Positions 1 through 8,492 of a stretch of DNA of 14,314 nt are shown piece by piece. The translations under genes were made by a program, and so were the position numbers. The stretch's first letter is position 1. Every line of letters begins with the position of its first letter. The notes under the pieces were generated by a model. It was not told where the DNA came from. It worked only from the letters and a program-made list of their open reading frames with translations, and did not search any database. The DNA is from Auxenochlorella pyrenoidosa (lineage: Eukaryota > Chlorophyta > Trebouxiophyceae > Chlorellales > Chlorellaceae): positions 2,220,337-2,234,650 of the forward strand of contig KQ481993.1 in the NCBI GenBank assembly GCA_001430745.1, read 5' to 3'.

Positions 1-1345
1 GCACCCTGCAGGGCACGGTTGGCAGCCTCACCTCTGACCTCACCAGCGTGAATGGCACCGTCAGCACCCTGCAGGGCAGCCTGGGCAGCCTGTCTTCTGA
101 CCTGAACATCGTCAACAGCAGCGTGACCAGCCTGACTACCAACCTGGCCAGCCTGTCATCGACTGTCAACGGGTTGTCCAGCAGCCTCACTTCTATCACA
201 ACCAACATCCAACCGCTGGTAAGCCTTCCTTTCTTTCGCGTGTCTGTGTTGCCTTCCGCCTTTCGCGCGCTACTTGCTTGGGAGGGCGGTTTTCCCAAAG
301 GCGACCACTTGCCTGGGGCGTGAGTTTGGCCAAGTGGCACTCGGCGCCCCCTGGTTGCTGGATTCACATTGTTGGGACCCACGGTGGCTTGAACTCGCAG
401 CCTCAGGGCTCACCCCCCAGCTTACCCCCATCCCAAGCCCCCCGCCAACTGCAGCTGGACAACAAGGACACCCTGCTGAGCCTGCAAACCGATCTGGACT
501 CGCTGAACGCCACCGTGCTTGGAGCGGAAGTCAACGTCACCAACTTGCAGGGCACCGTCAGCGGCCTGACCACCAGCCTGACCAGCATGAACGGCACGGT
601 CAGCAACCTGCAGGGCACCGTGGGCAGCCTCACCTCCGACCTCACCAGCGTGAACAGCACGGTCAACACAGTGTCGTCCAGCCTCACCAGCGTGAACGGC
701 ACAGTCAACACGCTGTCGTCCAGCCTCGACACAGTCAACAGCACCCTCACCAGCTCGGTTGGCACCCTTTCCTCCAGCCTCGGCACAGTGAACAGCACCC
801 TCACCAGCTCCGTCAACACGCTGTCGACCAGCCTCGGCACAGTCAACAGCACCCTCACCAGCTCGGTCAACACGCTGTCGACCAGCCTCGGCACAGTCAA
901 CAGCACCCTCACCAGCTCCGTCAACACGCTGTCGACCAGCCTCGGCACAGTCAACAACACCCTCACCAGCTCGGTCAACACAGTGTCGTCCAGCCTCACC
1001 AGCGTGAACGGCACAGTCAACACGCTGTCATCCAGCCTCGGAACAGTCAACAGCACCCTCACCAGCTCGGTCGACACGCTTTCAGCCAGCCTCACCAGCG
1101 TGAATAGCACGGTCAACACAGTGTCGTCCAGCCTTACCAGCGTGAACAGCACGCTGTCGGGCAAGGTCACCACTCTGCAGAGCAACGTCACCAGCCTTGA
1201 CACCCGCCTCACGACGGTGGAAGGCACCCTGAGCACTCTGATCACGAAGCTGTGCGGCGGTGCGCTTACTGGACCCATCCTTGGCCCTGTGCTGTGCGGC
1301 AGCTCTGGTCGCCGGCTGATGACGGCATCACGCCGCATGCTGTGA
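1..1345 (+). CDS. Ser/Thr/Asn-rich heptad-repeat protein, 3' part (gene 1)
   Basis: The coding exons seen are 1-218 (codons from base 3) and 455-1345, joined by a phase-0 GT...AG intron at 219-454. They give 368 residues and a TGA at 1343-1345; the 5' end lies outside the window. The protein is almost free of charged residues and is built from units such as SLTSVNGTVNTLSS, with Leu/Val spaced 3-4-3-4 as in a coiled coil. About 17 N-X-S/T sequons are visible (NGT, NST, NNT, NVT, NAT), so heavy N-glycosylation is likely if it is secreted. The splice junction reads QPL|LDNKDTLLSL, matching QPLLDNKGSLLNL of gene 2. The C-terminus has two Cys 14 residues apart (CGGALTGPILGPVLC), possibly a disulfide loop, then a basic GRRLMTASRRML tail. 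I do not recognise a named family. A surface or cell-wall filamentous glycoprotein is inferred. The reading frame is certain; the function is not. Confidence 0.85.
722..991 (+). repeat. Five tandem 54-base (18-aa) coding repeats
   Basis: In-frame units start at 722, 776, 830, 884 and 938. Each encodes SLGTVNSTLTSSVNTLST or a close variant: the first has SLDTV and VGTLSS, the last NNT and NTVSS. Units 2 to 4 are nearly identical in DNA, which points to recent unequal crossing over or slippage. On both sides the pattern shortens to 14-residue units (SLTSVNGTVNTLSS). Each unit carries one N-glycosylation sequon. Confidence 0.95.
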
Positions 1346-1498
1346 GCCCGCCAATGCACCCGGTAACAGTTTGCATCCCTTGTTCCTGTCCCCAAATAGC
1401 TTTTGAACCCTTGTCCACCTCTGTGCACTGTCGCTGCGTCTTTTTGCTTTCAGCACCTCCGTCGGTTTAGTCTGGCCGCCTGATCCCCCTGCTGCGTT

Positions 1499-1512
1499 GC
1501 TAGCATGCTAGC
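1499..1512. repeat. Perfect 14-base palindrome downstream of gene 1
   Basis: GCTAGCATGCTAGC is identical to its own reverse complement and lies about 155 bases after the gene 1 stop, within the likely 3' UTR or 3' flank. It has no loop, so a strong RNA hairpin is unlikely. A dimeric protein-binding site or chance are both possible. Confidence 0.7.
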
Positions 1513-3026
1513 TGCGCAGTGACCTTCAGCCTCCTGCCGGCCTGGCAACAGACACATTCAATTGAGCTTTATGCCTGCTCTGGCAGTGTCTGCTTTATCT
1601 GCACCCTTCTGTACTACCATTAGAACTGCACGGTCACCTCCTCCAGTGATCTGCGTTTTGTGAGCTTGCTGCCCTTGGAGTCTTGTCCCCAACTGCTGCA
1701 ACCACACCCAGTCCTTTTGCGCCCACACTTGCTTTGCCATACCTCAGCCACCTTCAGCTTGATTGAGCCTCTGCACCCTAGGGGTATTCCTTCCTGCGGC
1801 CCAAGTACAAGGCCTCCTCTGATCGTACTGCTCTCAGCCTTCTCCCCCCTAATCCATGGCTGCGCTAAGCTGCGCCTTCCTGCTTGTCCCCCCCTCGGAA
1901 CCCATGCCAGCCTCACTGCCTCCCCCTCTAGCTTGCAAGTTGCTATTTGACATTCGTAGTTTATTTTTGAACCTGCTTGCACCCAGACTTGTAGCGAACA
2001 GAATGGCCGACCAACTCTGGCTGGGCAGTCTGAAGGGTGCTGCGCATGCTGCTTGACCAATGCCGGCTTGCAAGCCGCATGATAGGCAGACGATAGCAGC
2101 CTGCTGTGCACCGGCAGTGCAAATTGCGCTCCCCGGTTTCGGCACTTCGTTGATGCACAAAATCCAATGTCTCAGCCTGCAAAGCATGGCCTCCACCCCA
2201 GGCAGCAGGCGCTGGACAGCTCCCGCTTTGAGGCCTTGGTCGCCACCCACCTGAGGGCTGCGCTGCGCTACCGGACACTACTCGATGGCAGCAGAAGAAG
2301 ACTGAGAAAGGCGGTGGGGGGGAGGGGATGTCAAGATGCATGTGGGCAGCAAGAGAGGAGTGCTCAGCCAGCGCTGTCGGGTCGCTGCTGTGCTACAAGC
2401 CGACAGGGCGGGAGCTGCCGAGAGTGTGCAGCCGACTGCGTCGGAAGGGCCCGCCGGCGCGCTCAAACTGTTTCGATCGTCCACAGAGAGTTTCAAGAGC
2501 AGTGCGCAGCTTTCCTCGCCTGCAACAAAGCTCGTTGGTCCACCGGACGCCCGGCAAGCCTCGCAGCCACATGTACACAAAGAGTACAGGTGGGATGGGC
2601 AGACAGATGCGGTGAGTTCAGCGGGATGGAGCAGATGGGGTGGATGTCGGGTGAGGGGCCATGACACTGCCGCGCGCCCTCGGTGCTCCCTGCTCTGCAC
2701 CTCTTTCCTGCTCACTCTCTGCATCTGCTGTGCTGTTGAGGAGGTGGCCCAGGCTGCCCAATTCATTTACGCAACTCAAACACGGAGCGCTGAGCATGGT
2801 CGGCATGCCTGCAACACTCTGGCCAGGCCCACTGCAGCGCAGCGTCGGCCCGCCCTTGCTGGCAGCGCACAGCAGGCAGCGCCCGCCAGCTCGGTTCCGC
2901 GCATCTCAGCGGCCGCGCTGGCGCCTCAGGCTTGGCACTCAGTGCATTACTTGTCCGCCTTGCTGAGCGCGAGCTTAAGGCCGCCCGCCCGCCCTGCCAG
3001 CGACCCCCCCCAACCCCCCTCCCCCG

Positions 3027-3093
3027 CGTGTGCTCATCAAGTGTCCTCGCATCTGTACCTCGTGTGCTCATCAAGTGTCCTCGCATCTGTACC
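3027..3093 (+). repeat. Direct repeat, two 33-base copies with 34-base period
   Basis: The copies at 3027-3059 and 3061-3093 are identical. Each begins CGTGTGCTCATCAAG and ends ATCTGTACC, with one T between them. A period of 34 is not a multiple of three, so it would break any reading frame, which supports this stretch being non-coding. Confidence 0.95.
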
Positions 3094-3412
3094 AGTGACC
3101 AGTGCATTACGGCCCCGCTGGCAGCTTGCGACAGCCTGTTCATGTTCTGCCCCGCCACCTGCTCCACTAACCACCTGCGCTACCCTGCTCGGCTGGCGGG
3201 CGGTCCTGCACTGAAGTGCGTGTTGCTGGCCGTCAGGGGGCACATGCCGCGCCCAGCACAGCATGGCCGTGCTGGCGCCGCAGCTGTCAGGCAGGCCATG
3301 TTTGTGCCTTGGGGGCTCATCAGGTGAGAGTTGCCTGCGAATCTATTGGGCACGTTGGTGTGGACGAGGCTGTCCAACCCTGGCAGCCAGCCCTGGGGTA
3401 ACGCAAGCAGCA

Positions 3413-3432
3413 GCTGGCTGGCTGGCTGGCTG
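3413..3432 (+). repeat. Short GGCT tetranucleotide microsatellite
   Basis: About four consecutive CTGG/GGCT units lie in the intergenic region upstream of gene 2. It is a simple microsatellite with no evident role. Confidence 0.7.
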
Positions 3433-3956
3433 ACTGTTCCACCCATCGCAGTTGATAAGGCAGGCCCTGGCCGGTTGCCCTGCGTTGGCATGCCACGACC
3501 TGGGCTGCCACTGCGGTGTGCAGCGTGCACGCATGTGTGTGACTGCCAGAGGCTATTAGTTGGAGCAAAGCAGCAGGGGCATCAGGCAACATCCTGTACC
3601 GGCGCTTGGCGGCTCGCGGCTGCTTCTGCCCGGCATGCCGGTCGGGCACTTGCTGGGCACCAGGGTGGGCAGACACGGGGAGTGCCCTGCGCCCCAGACC
3701 TGCATTTCCTGGCCGTGCTTTGCCTGAATTGCAGCCTTGCAGCCCTGAGTAGCTGATGACTCGCCCCGCCACTCGAGGGGCTGCCGCTCTGGACTGCGGC
3801 CACGCATGCAGTTGCTGCGGCTGGCAGCGGCGCCCTCCAGGGTGGCGCCTGGCAGCTGTCTTTTCCACGGTTGTCTGGTACCCACCAGCTGGGAAGGGTG
3901 CATGCAAGCTGCAGGGAGCGCGGGAGTTCCTGGAATGAGGCTCTGGTGCCCTGTGC

Positions 3957-4155
3957 CCACTGTAGCATTCACCGGCGTACTGGGCGCATTCCCCTGTCAG
4001 CCATCGGCTACGGTCAGCTCGCCGCCTCCCATGCTTTTTCGCCCTGCATATCCTAGGGGCACAGTAAATTCGCGATCCCGAGCCAAACCCATCGAAGCCG
4101 GCGCTGCGGCGAGCCACCAACCGCGCGGTCTGCACTCCGGTTGCAGCCGGAGCAG
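3957..4155 (+). promoter_or_regulatory. Upstream block of gene 2 shared with gene 3, with paired MYB-type sites
   Basis: This 199-base segment begins with CCACTGTAGCATTC (3957-3970) and ends with AGCCGGAGCAG. It has a same-length partner at 7903-8101 upstream of gene 3. Near the 3' end CAACCG (4118-4123) and CGGTTG (4138-4143) form an inverted pair within CACCAACCG...CCGGTTG. CNGTTR is the classical MYB-type core, so a paired MYB site is a reasonable inference. The middle of the block is only partly alignable. The block ends 428 bases before the start codon. It may be promoter or just duplicated flank; no transcription start is visible. Confidence 0.5.
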
Positions 4156-4582
4156 GCGCTTCATTTACTATCAAAGTCTCACCCCCACCAATTTGTCGAG
4201 GTACCTAACAAACCTGCGCCGACAATAAGCGCGACTGCTCAAGGTGCGCACTAAGCAGCGGACAATCTTGCGGGACGGCACCCATCGCAACTGTGTCTCG
4301 CAGCAAAGCAGCCGTGGTGTAGCAGTGCTTGAGATGTAGCTCGCAAGAGCCGTGCCAGTATGCCTTCAGCCACGGCCTCGGTGCTGCTGTCATGCCTGCA
4401 CCGGCCGGCTGCGCCGATAGTGTCCGACGGTGCCGCCAGCAGCATCATCATTGGTTGCCACAGCTCATGTCCTGGGTGCAGCTCTGCTGTCCTCACCACG
4501 CCTTGCCCACTGCCTGCCTCAATGTGCAGGCCACAAAGCGCCCGCCTCTGCTGCCTCGCCTGCCCACGCACCCCTCCTTACC

Positions 4583-7072
4583 ATGAGGTGAGCACCCAAC
4601 CCCTGGCGCCGCTTTCCTGCGCCGCTCTCGTCGCAAGGATAGTTGCACGCTACCCGCCCGCCGTTTCGGCTCGGCACGGTGCACTGGGACCTGGTTGCCT
4701 GGCCACCTCCCTGCAAGCGCATGCCTCAAAGAGGCGCCCAACTGAAGCGCGCCCCCCCTCCCCACCCACCCTCGCAGGCCCTCCATCGCCCTGCTGGCGG
4801 TCGCTGCCCTGCTGGCCTGCGCCGGCGGCGCCTCTGCCGCCGCCCCCACCACCGCCGACCTGCTGAAGCGGATCACCGCCCTGGAGGCCGCGGTGAAGAC
4901 GCTGCAGGGCCAGGTCAAGACGGTGCAGGGCCAGGTGAAGATTGTGCAGCCGGCGGTCAACACGCTCAAGACCCAGGTCACCAAGCTCAACGCCCTGGCG
5001 CCGCTGGTGCCCCTCAAGGCCAAGCTGACGCAGGTGGGGGGCGGGAGCGGTCGGTGCCATGCACCTGGGCAGCAGCAGATCCGGGCCAGGCCGCTTGCAG
5101 CGCTGCCCAGGCTGGCACTGTGAGGTGCACTTTGGGTATGCCCATCGCGTACGAGATTCACTCGACACCTTCTGTCGGCACACCGGCCCACCCAGCCAAC
5201 CCCCACTCCCGTCTTCCCCCCTCGCCCTGCAGGCCGCCAACCAGGCCGCCAACCTGGCAAGCCTGCAGAACAAGATCAACCAGGTGAACACCACCGTCAA
5301 CCGGCTGAACACCAACGTCAACATCCTCAACACCTTCAAGAATGCCACGCAGCCGCTGACCAACATCCGGCCGTCCCTCACCCCCCTGCCGGCCGGTGAG
5401 TGGCACTGCTGCATGCTCGCCTCGCCGGGCACCAGCACGGCGTGTGCAACCTGCCTGGTTTTGTCGCTCAATTGCGCTGCATACCCATGGCAGCTGTCCT
5501 CGCCTGCACAAACCTTCATGTACCCGGAACGCAGCCACCTCAGTGCATTTGATTATTCTCTGATGCCCCCGCCCATTGTTTTTCTGCGGTCAGCATGCCA
5601 TCTCAGCAACTGCTCGCCGCCCCCCAATGTGCAGCCGTGACTGCCCTCACCAACAGCCTGAAGCCCCTGACCGACCTGGGCGCCCTCCAGCTGGGCGGCG
5701 TGTCGGTGAGAGGGGCGGAACTGCTCCTGAGTAGGGGGGTTGCCTGTGGGCGGCCATGTGGCTGTAAGGGCAGGCGCTGCCCGGAGGCATCTCGCTATTG
5801 CACCCTGATTGGCGGCCGCACTTTGTGCGGGCTCGGCTGCTCATACCCGTCTGCCCGCATGCTCCACAGCAGCGGAGCTGGCCCCGGCCGCGGCCACCCA
5901 GCGGCCCCCACCCACCTGCCCCGCCCCAACCCCCTGTCCACCTGCTCCGCCTGCAGTCCCTGCTGGCCGCCAAGGACTCGCTCCTGTCCCTGGCTGGCGC
6001 TCTGAGCAGCCTCTCCTCCCTCACCGACATGGCCCCCACCCTCACCTCCCTGCCCGGCACCGTGGGCAGCCTGACCAGCGGCCTCACCAGCCTGACCAAC
6101 TCCGTCAAGCCCCTCACCGACATCGCTGGCAGCCTGACCTCCCTGCCCGGCAACATCACCAGCCTGGGCGTGAGTGGGCTGCCATCGGCTTGGGGCGGGC
6201 GCCTGGGGCCCAGGGACGTGCTGGGGGCTTCTGCCACAGCGTTGCAAAGCTGGCTGGAAGAAGGCACGCTGCACCGGAAGCCCCCTGTGACCCACGCTAA
6301 CATGCCCCTGCCGCACAACGTATGTGCCCTTCCGGCTGCCCGCCGCGAACCCTCAGCCTGCCCCTGCACCTGCTGCGCACCCTTCCGGCTGCCCGCTGTG
6401 ACCCTACTGTGACCCGGCTGCCCACGAGCACTTGCCAACCTGCTGTACACCCTTCCGGCTGCCTGCAGAACCGCGTGACCGCCGCAAACCCTCAGCCTGC
6501 CTCTGCACCCTTCCGCCTGCCTCGTGCAGAACCGCGTGACCGCCCTGGAGACCAAGACGACGCAGCAGGGCAACAACCTGGTGGCTGTCGGCAACGGCCT
6601 GAGCGACCTGCAGGTGAGCTTGCCGACCACCACAGTGCATGCACCACAGCTGTTGGCGAGGGCACGAGAGAGGCGCTGCAAGGGGCAGGGCCCCGGCTGC
6701 AGGGGAGGCGGGCTGGGCTCGCCCACGGCGGGCAGAGCACTGATGGACGGCATGCAGGCATCGCAGCTCAGCTGGATGCTGTGCTGCGTCCTAAAGATTG
6801 AATGCACGGCGCGGCAGGCAGGCAGCTGTGCCCGGGCCGCATCCCAGCCATGCGGGACCACGCTCTGCTCGCCCGCCCAGCGGGGGTGCCTCGCAAGCCT
6901 ACATCCCCCGACCCCCTCCGCCGCCCCCACCCCCGCCTTGCAGCTGAACCTGTCCAGCCTGACAGGTGGCGTGCAGCCTCTGCTGGACAACAAGGGCAGC
7001 CTGCTGAACCTGGCGGGCAGCGCTACCGGCCTGCTGGGCCTGCTGGGCGGCGGCGGCGGCCTGCTGGGCTGA
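4583..7072 (+). CDS. Secreted heptad-repeat coiled-coil protein, 306 aa (gene 2)
   Basis: Exons are 4583-4587, 4778-5033, 5233-5395, 5635-5705, 5957-6169, 6530-6613 and 6944-7072. All introns are GT...AG and all phases agree. The start is the five-base mini-exon ATG AG, which splices to G CCC to give MRPSIALLAVAALLACAG, a 22-residue signal peptide ending ASA. Residues 34-72 form unbroken heptads (V/I at a, L/V at d; VKTLQGQ VKTVQGQ VKIVQPA), and 95-119 form Asn-rich heptads (INQVNTTVNRLNTNVNIL). Then come PLTNI/PLTDL/PLTDI segments, a 28-residue 84-base exon (NRVTALETKTTQQGNN), and a Gly/Leu tail after QPLLDNKGSLLNLAG. There are four N-glycosylation sequons and one Cys, inside the signal peptide. 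I recognise no family. An extended secreted or cell-wall coiled-coil protein is inferred. It is the tandem paralogue of gene 3. Confidence 0.85.
6327..6541 (+). repeat. Degenerate repeats of a 3' splice-site segment in intron 5 of gene 2
   Basis: CCCTTCCGGCTGCC or a close variant starts at 6327, 6380, 6450 and 6508. GCAGAACCGCGTGACCGCC occurs twice, once as a decoy after 6468 and once at the real exon start 6530, 61 bases apart. AACCCTCAGCCTGCC also recurs. The real acceptor region has therefore been locally copied upstream. The decoy acceptor at 6468/6469 is out of frame with the exon by one base. Confidence 0.8.
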
Positions 7073-8492
7073 GGCCTGGCGTGAGCGGCCAGCTGCAGGG
7101 CGCTGTCGCATTCGCTGCCATCAGTTCCCACCTTATCTTGACCCCTCCCATTGGGAGCTCGCCTCTGACTGCACAGCTCGCCATCCCCGCGCTTACCACC
7201 AAACCCAATGTTGGCCTGTCTCGCTCTCCGCCCCCTCCCCGATCACCTTGCTCTTGACTTGCTGTTACTGTTTGCCCTCCAGCGCCCTTCACCGTGTGTG
7301 CCAGCCGCCCCTGCCAACCTTGCCTCAGTTTGCTTCTGTACTTCAGCACATGCATGGATTTTCTTGGCTTTCATGCACTCCCTGTGAATCGCGAATCGGT
7401 AGCGCTTAAGGGGCAGATTTGGCTGACCACAGCGCTGGTGCGCAAACCCCACCAGCCAGCAAGCAAAGCAGGCCAGCTACCCAAGTCAATGCCACTGCGC
7501 CATGCAAGGCGATTATTGACCACCGGTGCAGCAGTCCTCGCTGCCACACCCTGTGCGGCCTTCTTCAGCCGTGCAGCAGCCATGCATTGGACCTGGCATC
7601 CGCTAGGGTGCTCAACATCTCGGAAAGGCCCTGGCCTGGACGGCATTTTGTACATGCCTGGGTTCTCAGGGTCGGGGCCCAGTGGGCACTGCTGCCTGCC
7701 ACATGCCCAGAACGCCTGCCTGTCAGTGAGTGACACTGCAGCGGCGCGCCAAGGCTGCAGGGCTGCTCCAGCGAGGCCGCATCTCACGCAGGCCGGCGCT
7801 GCCATGGGCATGCTCCACTGGTCCTGCTGCAAACCCATGGGACGCCATCACGGGGCAGACCTGCAAGCGCCCGCTGCCTGTGTACTGTGTGGCTCCAGCG
7901 CTCCACTGTAGCATTCCACTGGTATGTCTGTACTGCAGCGATTGTTGCACCGCACTTGGGTGGCCACATCCGCGCGGTGCGCACTGTCTTTGTACCTCTA
8001 CAGAAAGGAGTTTACGCGTATCTCCAGCCTGAACCCGTCGGTGCCCGGGCTGGGAGCGACCCACCAACCGCGGCCCAGGATTCCGGTTGAAGCCGGAGCA
8101 GCTATCCCCTTGCAATTGTGGGGGGCAAACCTAGATTGCTTTGGTGCTCTCCACCTGCTGGAATTGAGTCTGACCGCCGGTGCACTTGCCACAGGTGCGT
8201 CACGCCCACGAATCGTGCACTGCAGCATCAAATGCGACAGCGACAAGCACTGCGGCAGAGTGCTGGAAGTGGATGCTGCGCACAAAACAGCGGGGAACTG
8301 CGCCTGCAGGCTTACAGCCTGCGCTCAGTGTAACGCGCGGCGCCACCGCCGCCGCCGCCGCCATTGCCACAGATTGCGTGCTGCCGCTCCGCAACCACCT
8401 CGGCGACTGTGTGTGGCTCTGTATCCTGCCTGCAGATCCGCCGAAACGAGTGCCTATCTTTGAATCTTGGTGCCAAGTCTTCTTTGATCGTC
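7073..8492. other. Intergenic region between genes 2 and 3
   Basis: No gene is supported on either strand. The first codons after the gene 2 stop (7073-7084) align with the gene 3 coding end, so this is decayed C-terminal coding sequence running into 3' UTR. The block at 7903-8101 matches the gene 2 upstream block. A (CCG)n run lies near 8346-8362. The last bases before 8493 are gene 3 5' UTR; CTGCAG at about 8431-8436 could be the acceptor of an upstream untranslated exon, but this is unproven. Confidence 0.6.
7903..8101 (+). promoter_or_regulatory. Upstream block of gene 3 shared with gene 2, with paired MYB-type sites
   Basis: CCACTGTAGCATTC (7903-7916), CACCAACCG (CAACCG at 8065-8070) and CCGGTTG (CGGTTG at 8084-8089), then AGCCGGAGCAG ending at 8101. 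Order and total length (199) match the copy at 3957-4155. The distance from the first motif to CAACCG is 162 here and 161 there. The block ends 392 bases before the start codon. Flanking sequence is much less alike. The paired CAACCG/CGGTTG cores resemble MYB-type sites; binding is inferred. Confidence 0.5.

Larger units (their letters stand above)
1346..4582. other. Intergenic region between genes 1 and 2
   Basis: I see no convincing gene on either strand across these 3.2 kb. Open frames exist but are the low-complexity Arg/Ala/Pro/Cys type expected by chance in GC-rich DNA, with no recognisable motifs and no plausible splice-linked frame. The beginning is the 3' flank of gene 1. No TGTAA polyadenylation signal, the usual green-algal type, is present downstream of its stop. 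The end holds the promoter and 5' UTR of gene 2, including the block at 3957-4155. Small repeats are listed separately. Lineage-specific non-coding RNA or 5' UTR exons cannot be excluded. Confidence 0.6.

Noticed and set aside
722..991. Regular 54-base repeats as a possible CRISPR array.
   Set aside because: Units are contiguous without unique spacers, in frame, and code for a repetitive protein in a eukaryotic gene.
274..1428. Long open frames in other phases over gene 1, rich in HQ/QPRHS (+) or VRLDDTVLT (-) repeats.
   Set aside because: Repeat units of 42 and 54 bases are multiples of three, so every frame repeats and stays open. Only the SLTSVNST frame continues across the intron in phase with a sensible start and end.
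2336..3214. A 292-codon + strand open frame in the intergenic region.
   Set aside because: The composition is random-like, there is no homology I recognise, and it runs through the 34-base-period direct repeat, which shifts frame between copies.
3320..4174. A 284-codon minus strand open frame upstream of gene 2.
   Set aside because: It overlaps the shared upstream block, is not conserved as a frame in the copy at 7903-8101, and has no recognisable domain.
7053..7072. Gly/Leu tails of genes 2 and 3 as GPI-anchor signals.
   Set aside because: The hydrophobic stretch is short and interrupted by many Gly, and gene 3 ends with Arg-Arg, so a standard GPI signal is not supported.
5647..7131. A 494-codon open frame on the minus strand, the longest in the window.
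   Set aside because: It lies antisense to gene 2, running across its exons and introns alike, and its product is Arg/Pro/Ala/Cys-rich with no motif. It is a by-product of GC-rich codons on the other strand.
1607..7342. TTCTGTACT occurs 262 bases after the stops of both gene 1 (1607-1615) and gene 2 (7334-7342).
   Set aside because: The surrounding 3' flanks do not align and gene 3 lacks it at that distance, so I treat the equal spacing as coincidence.
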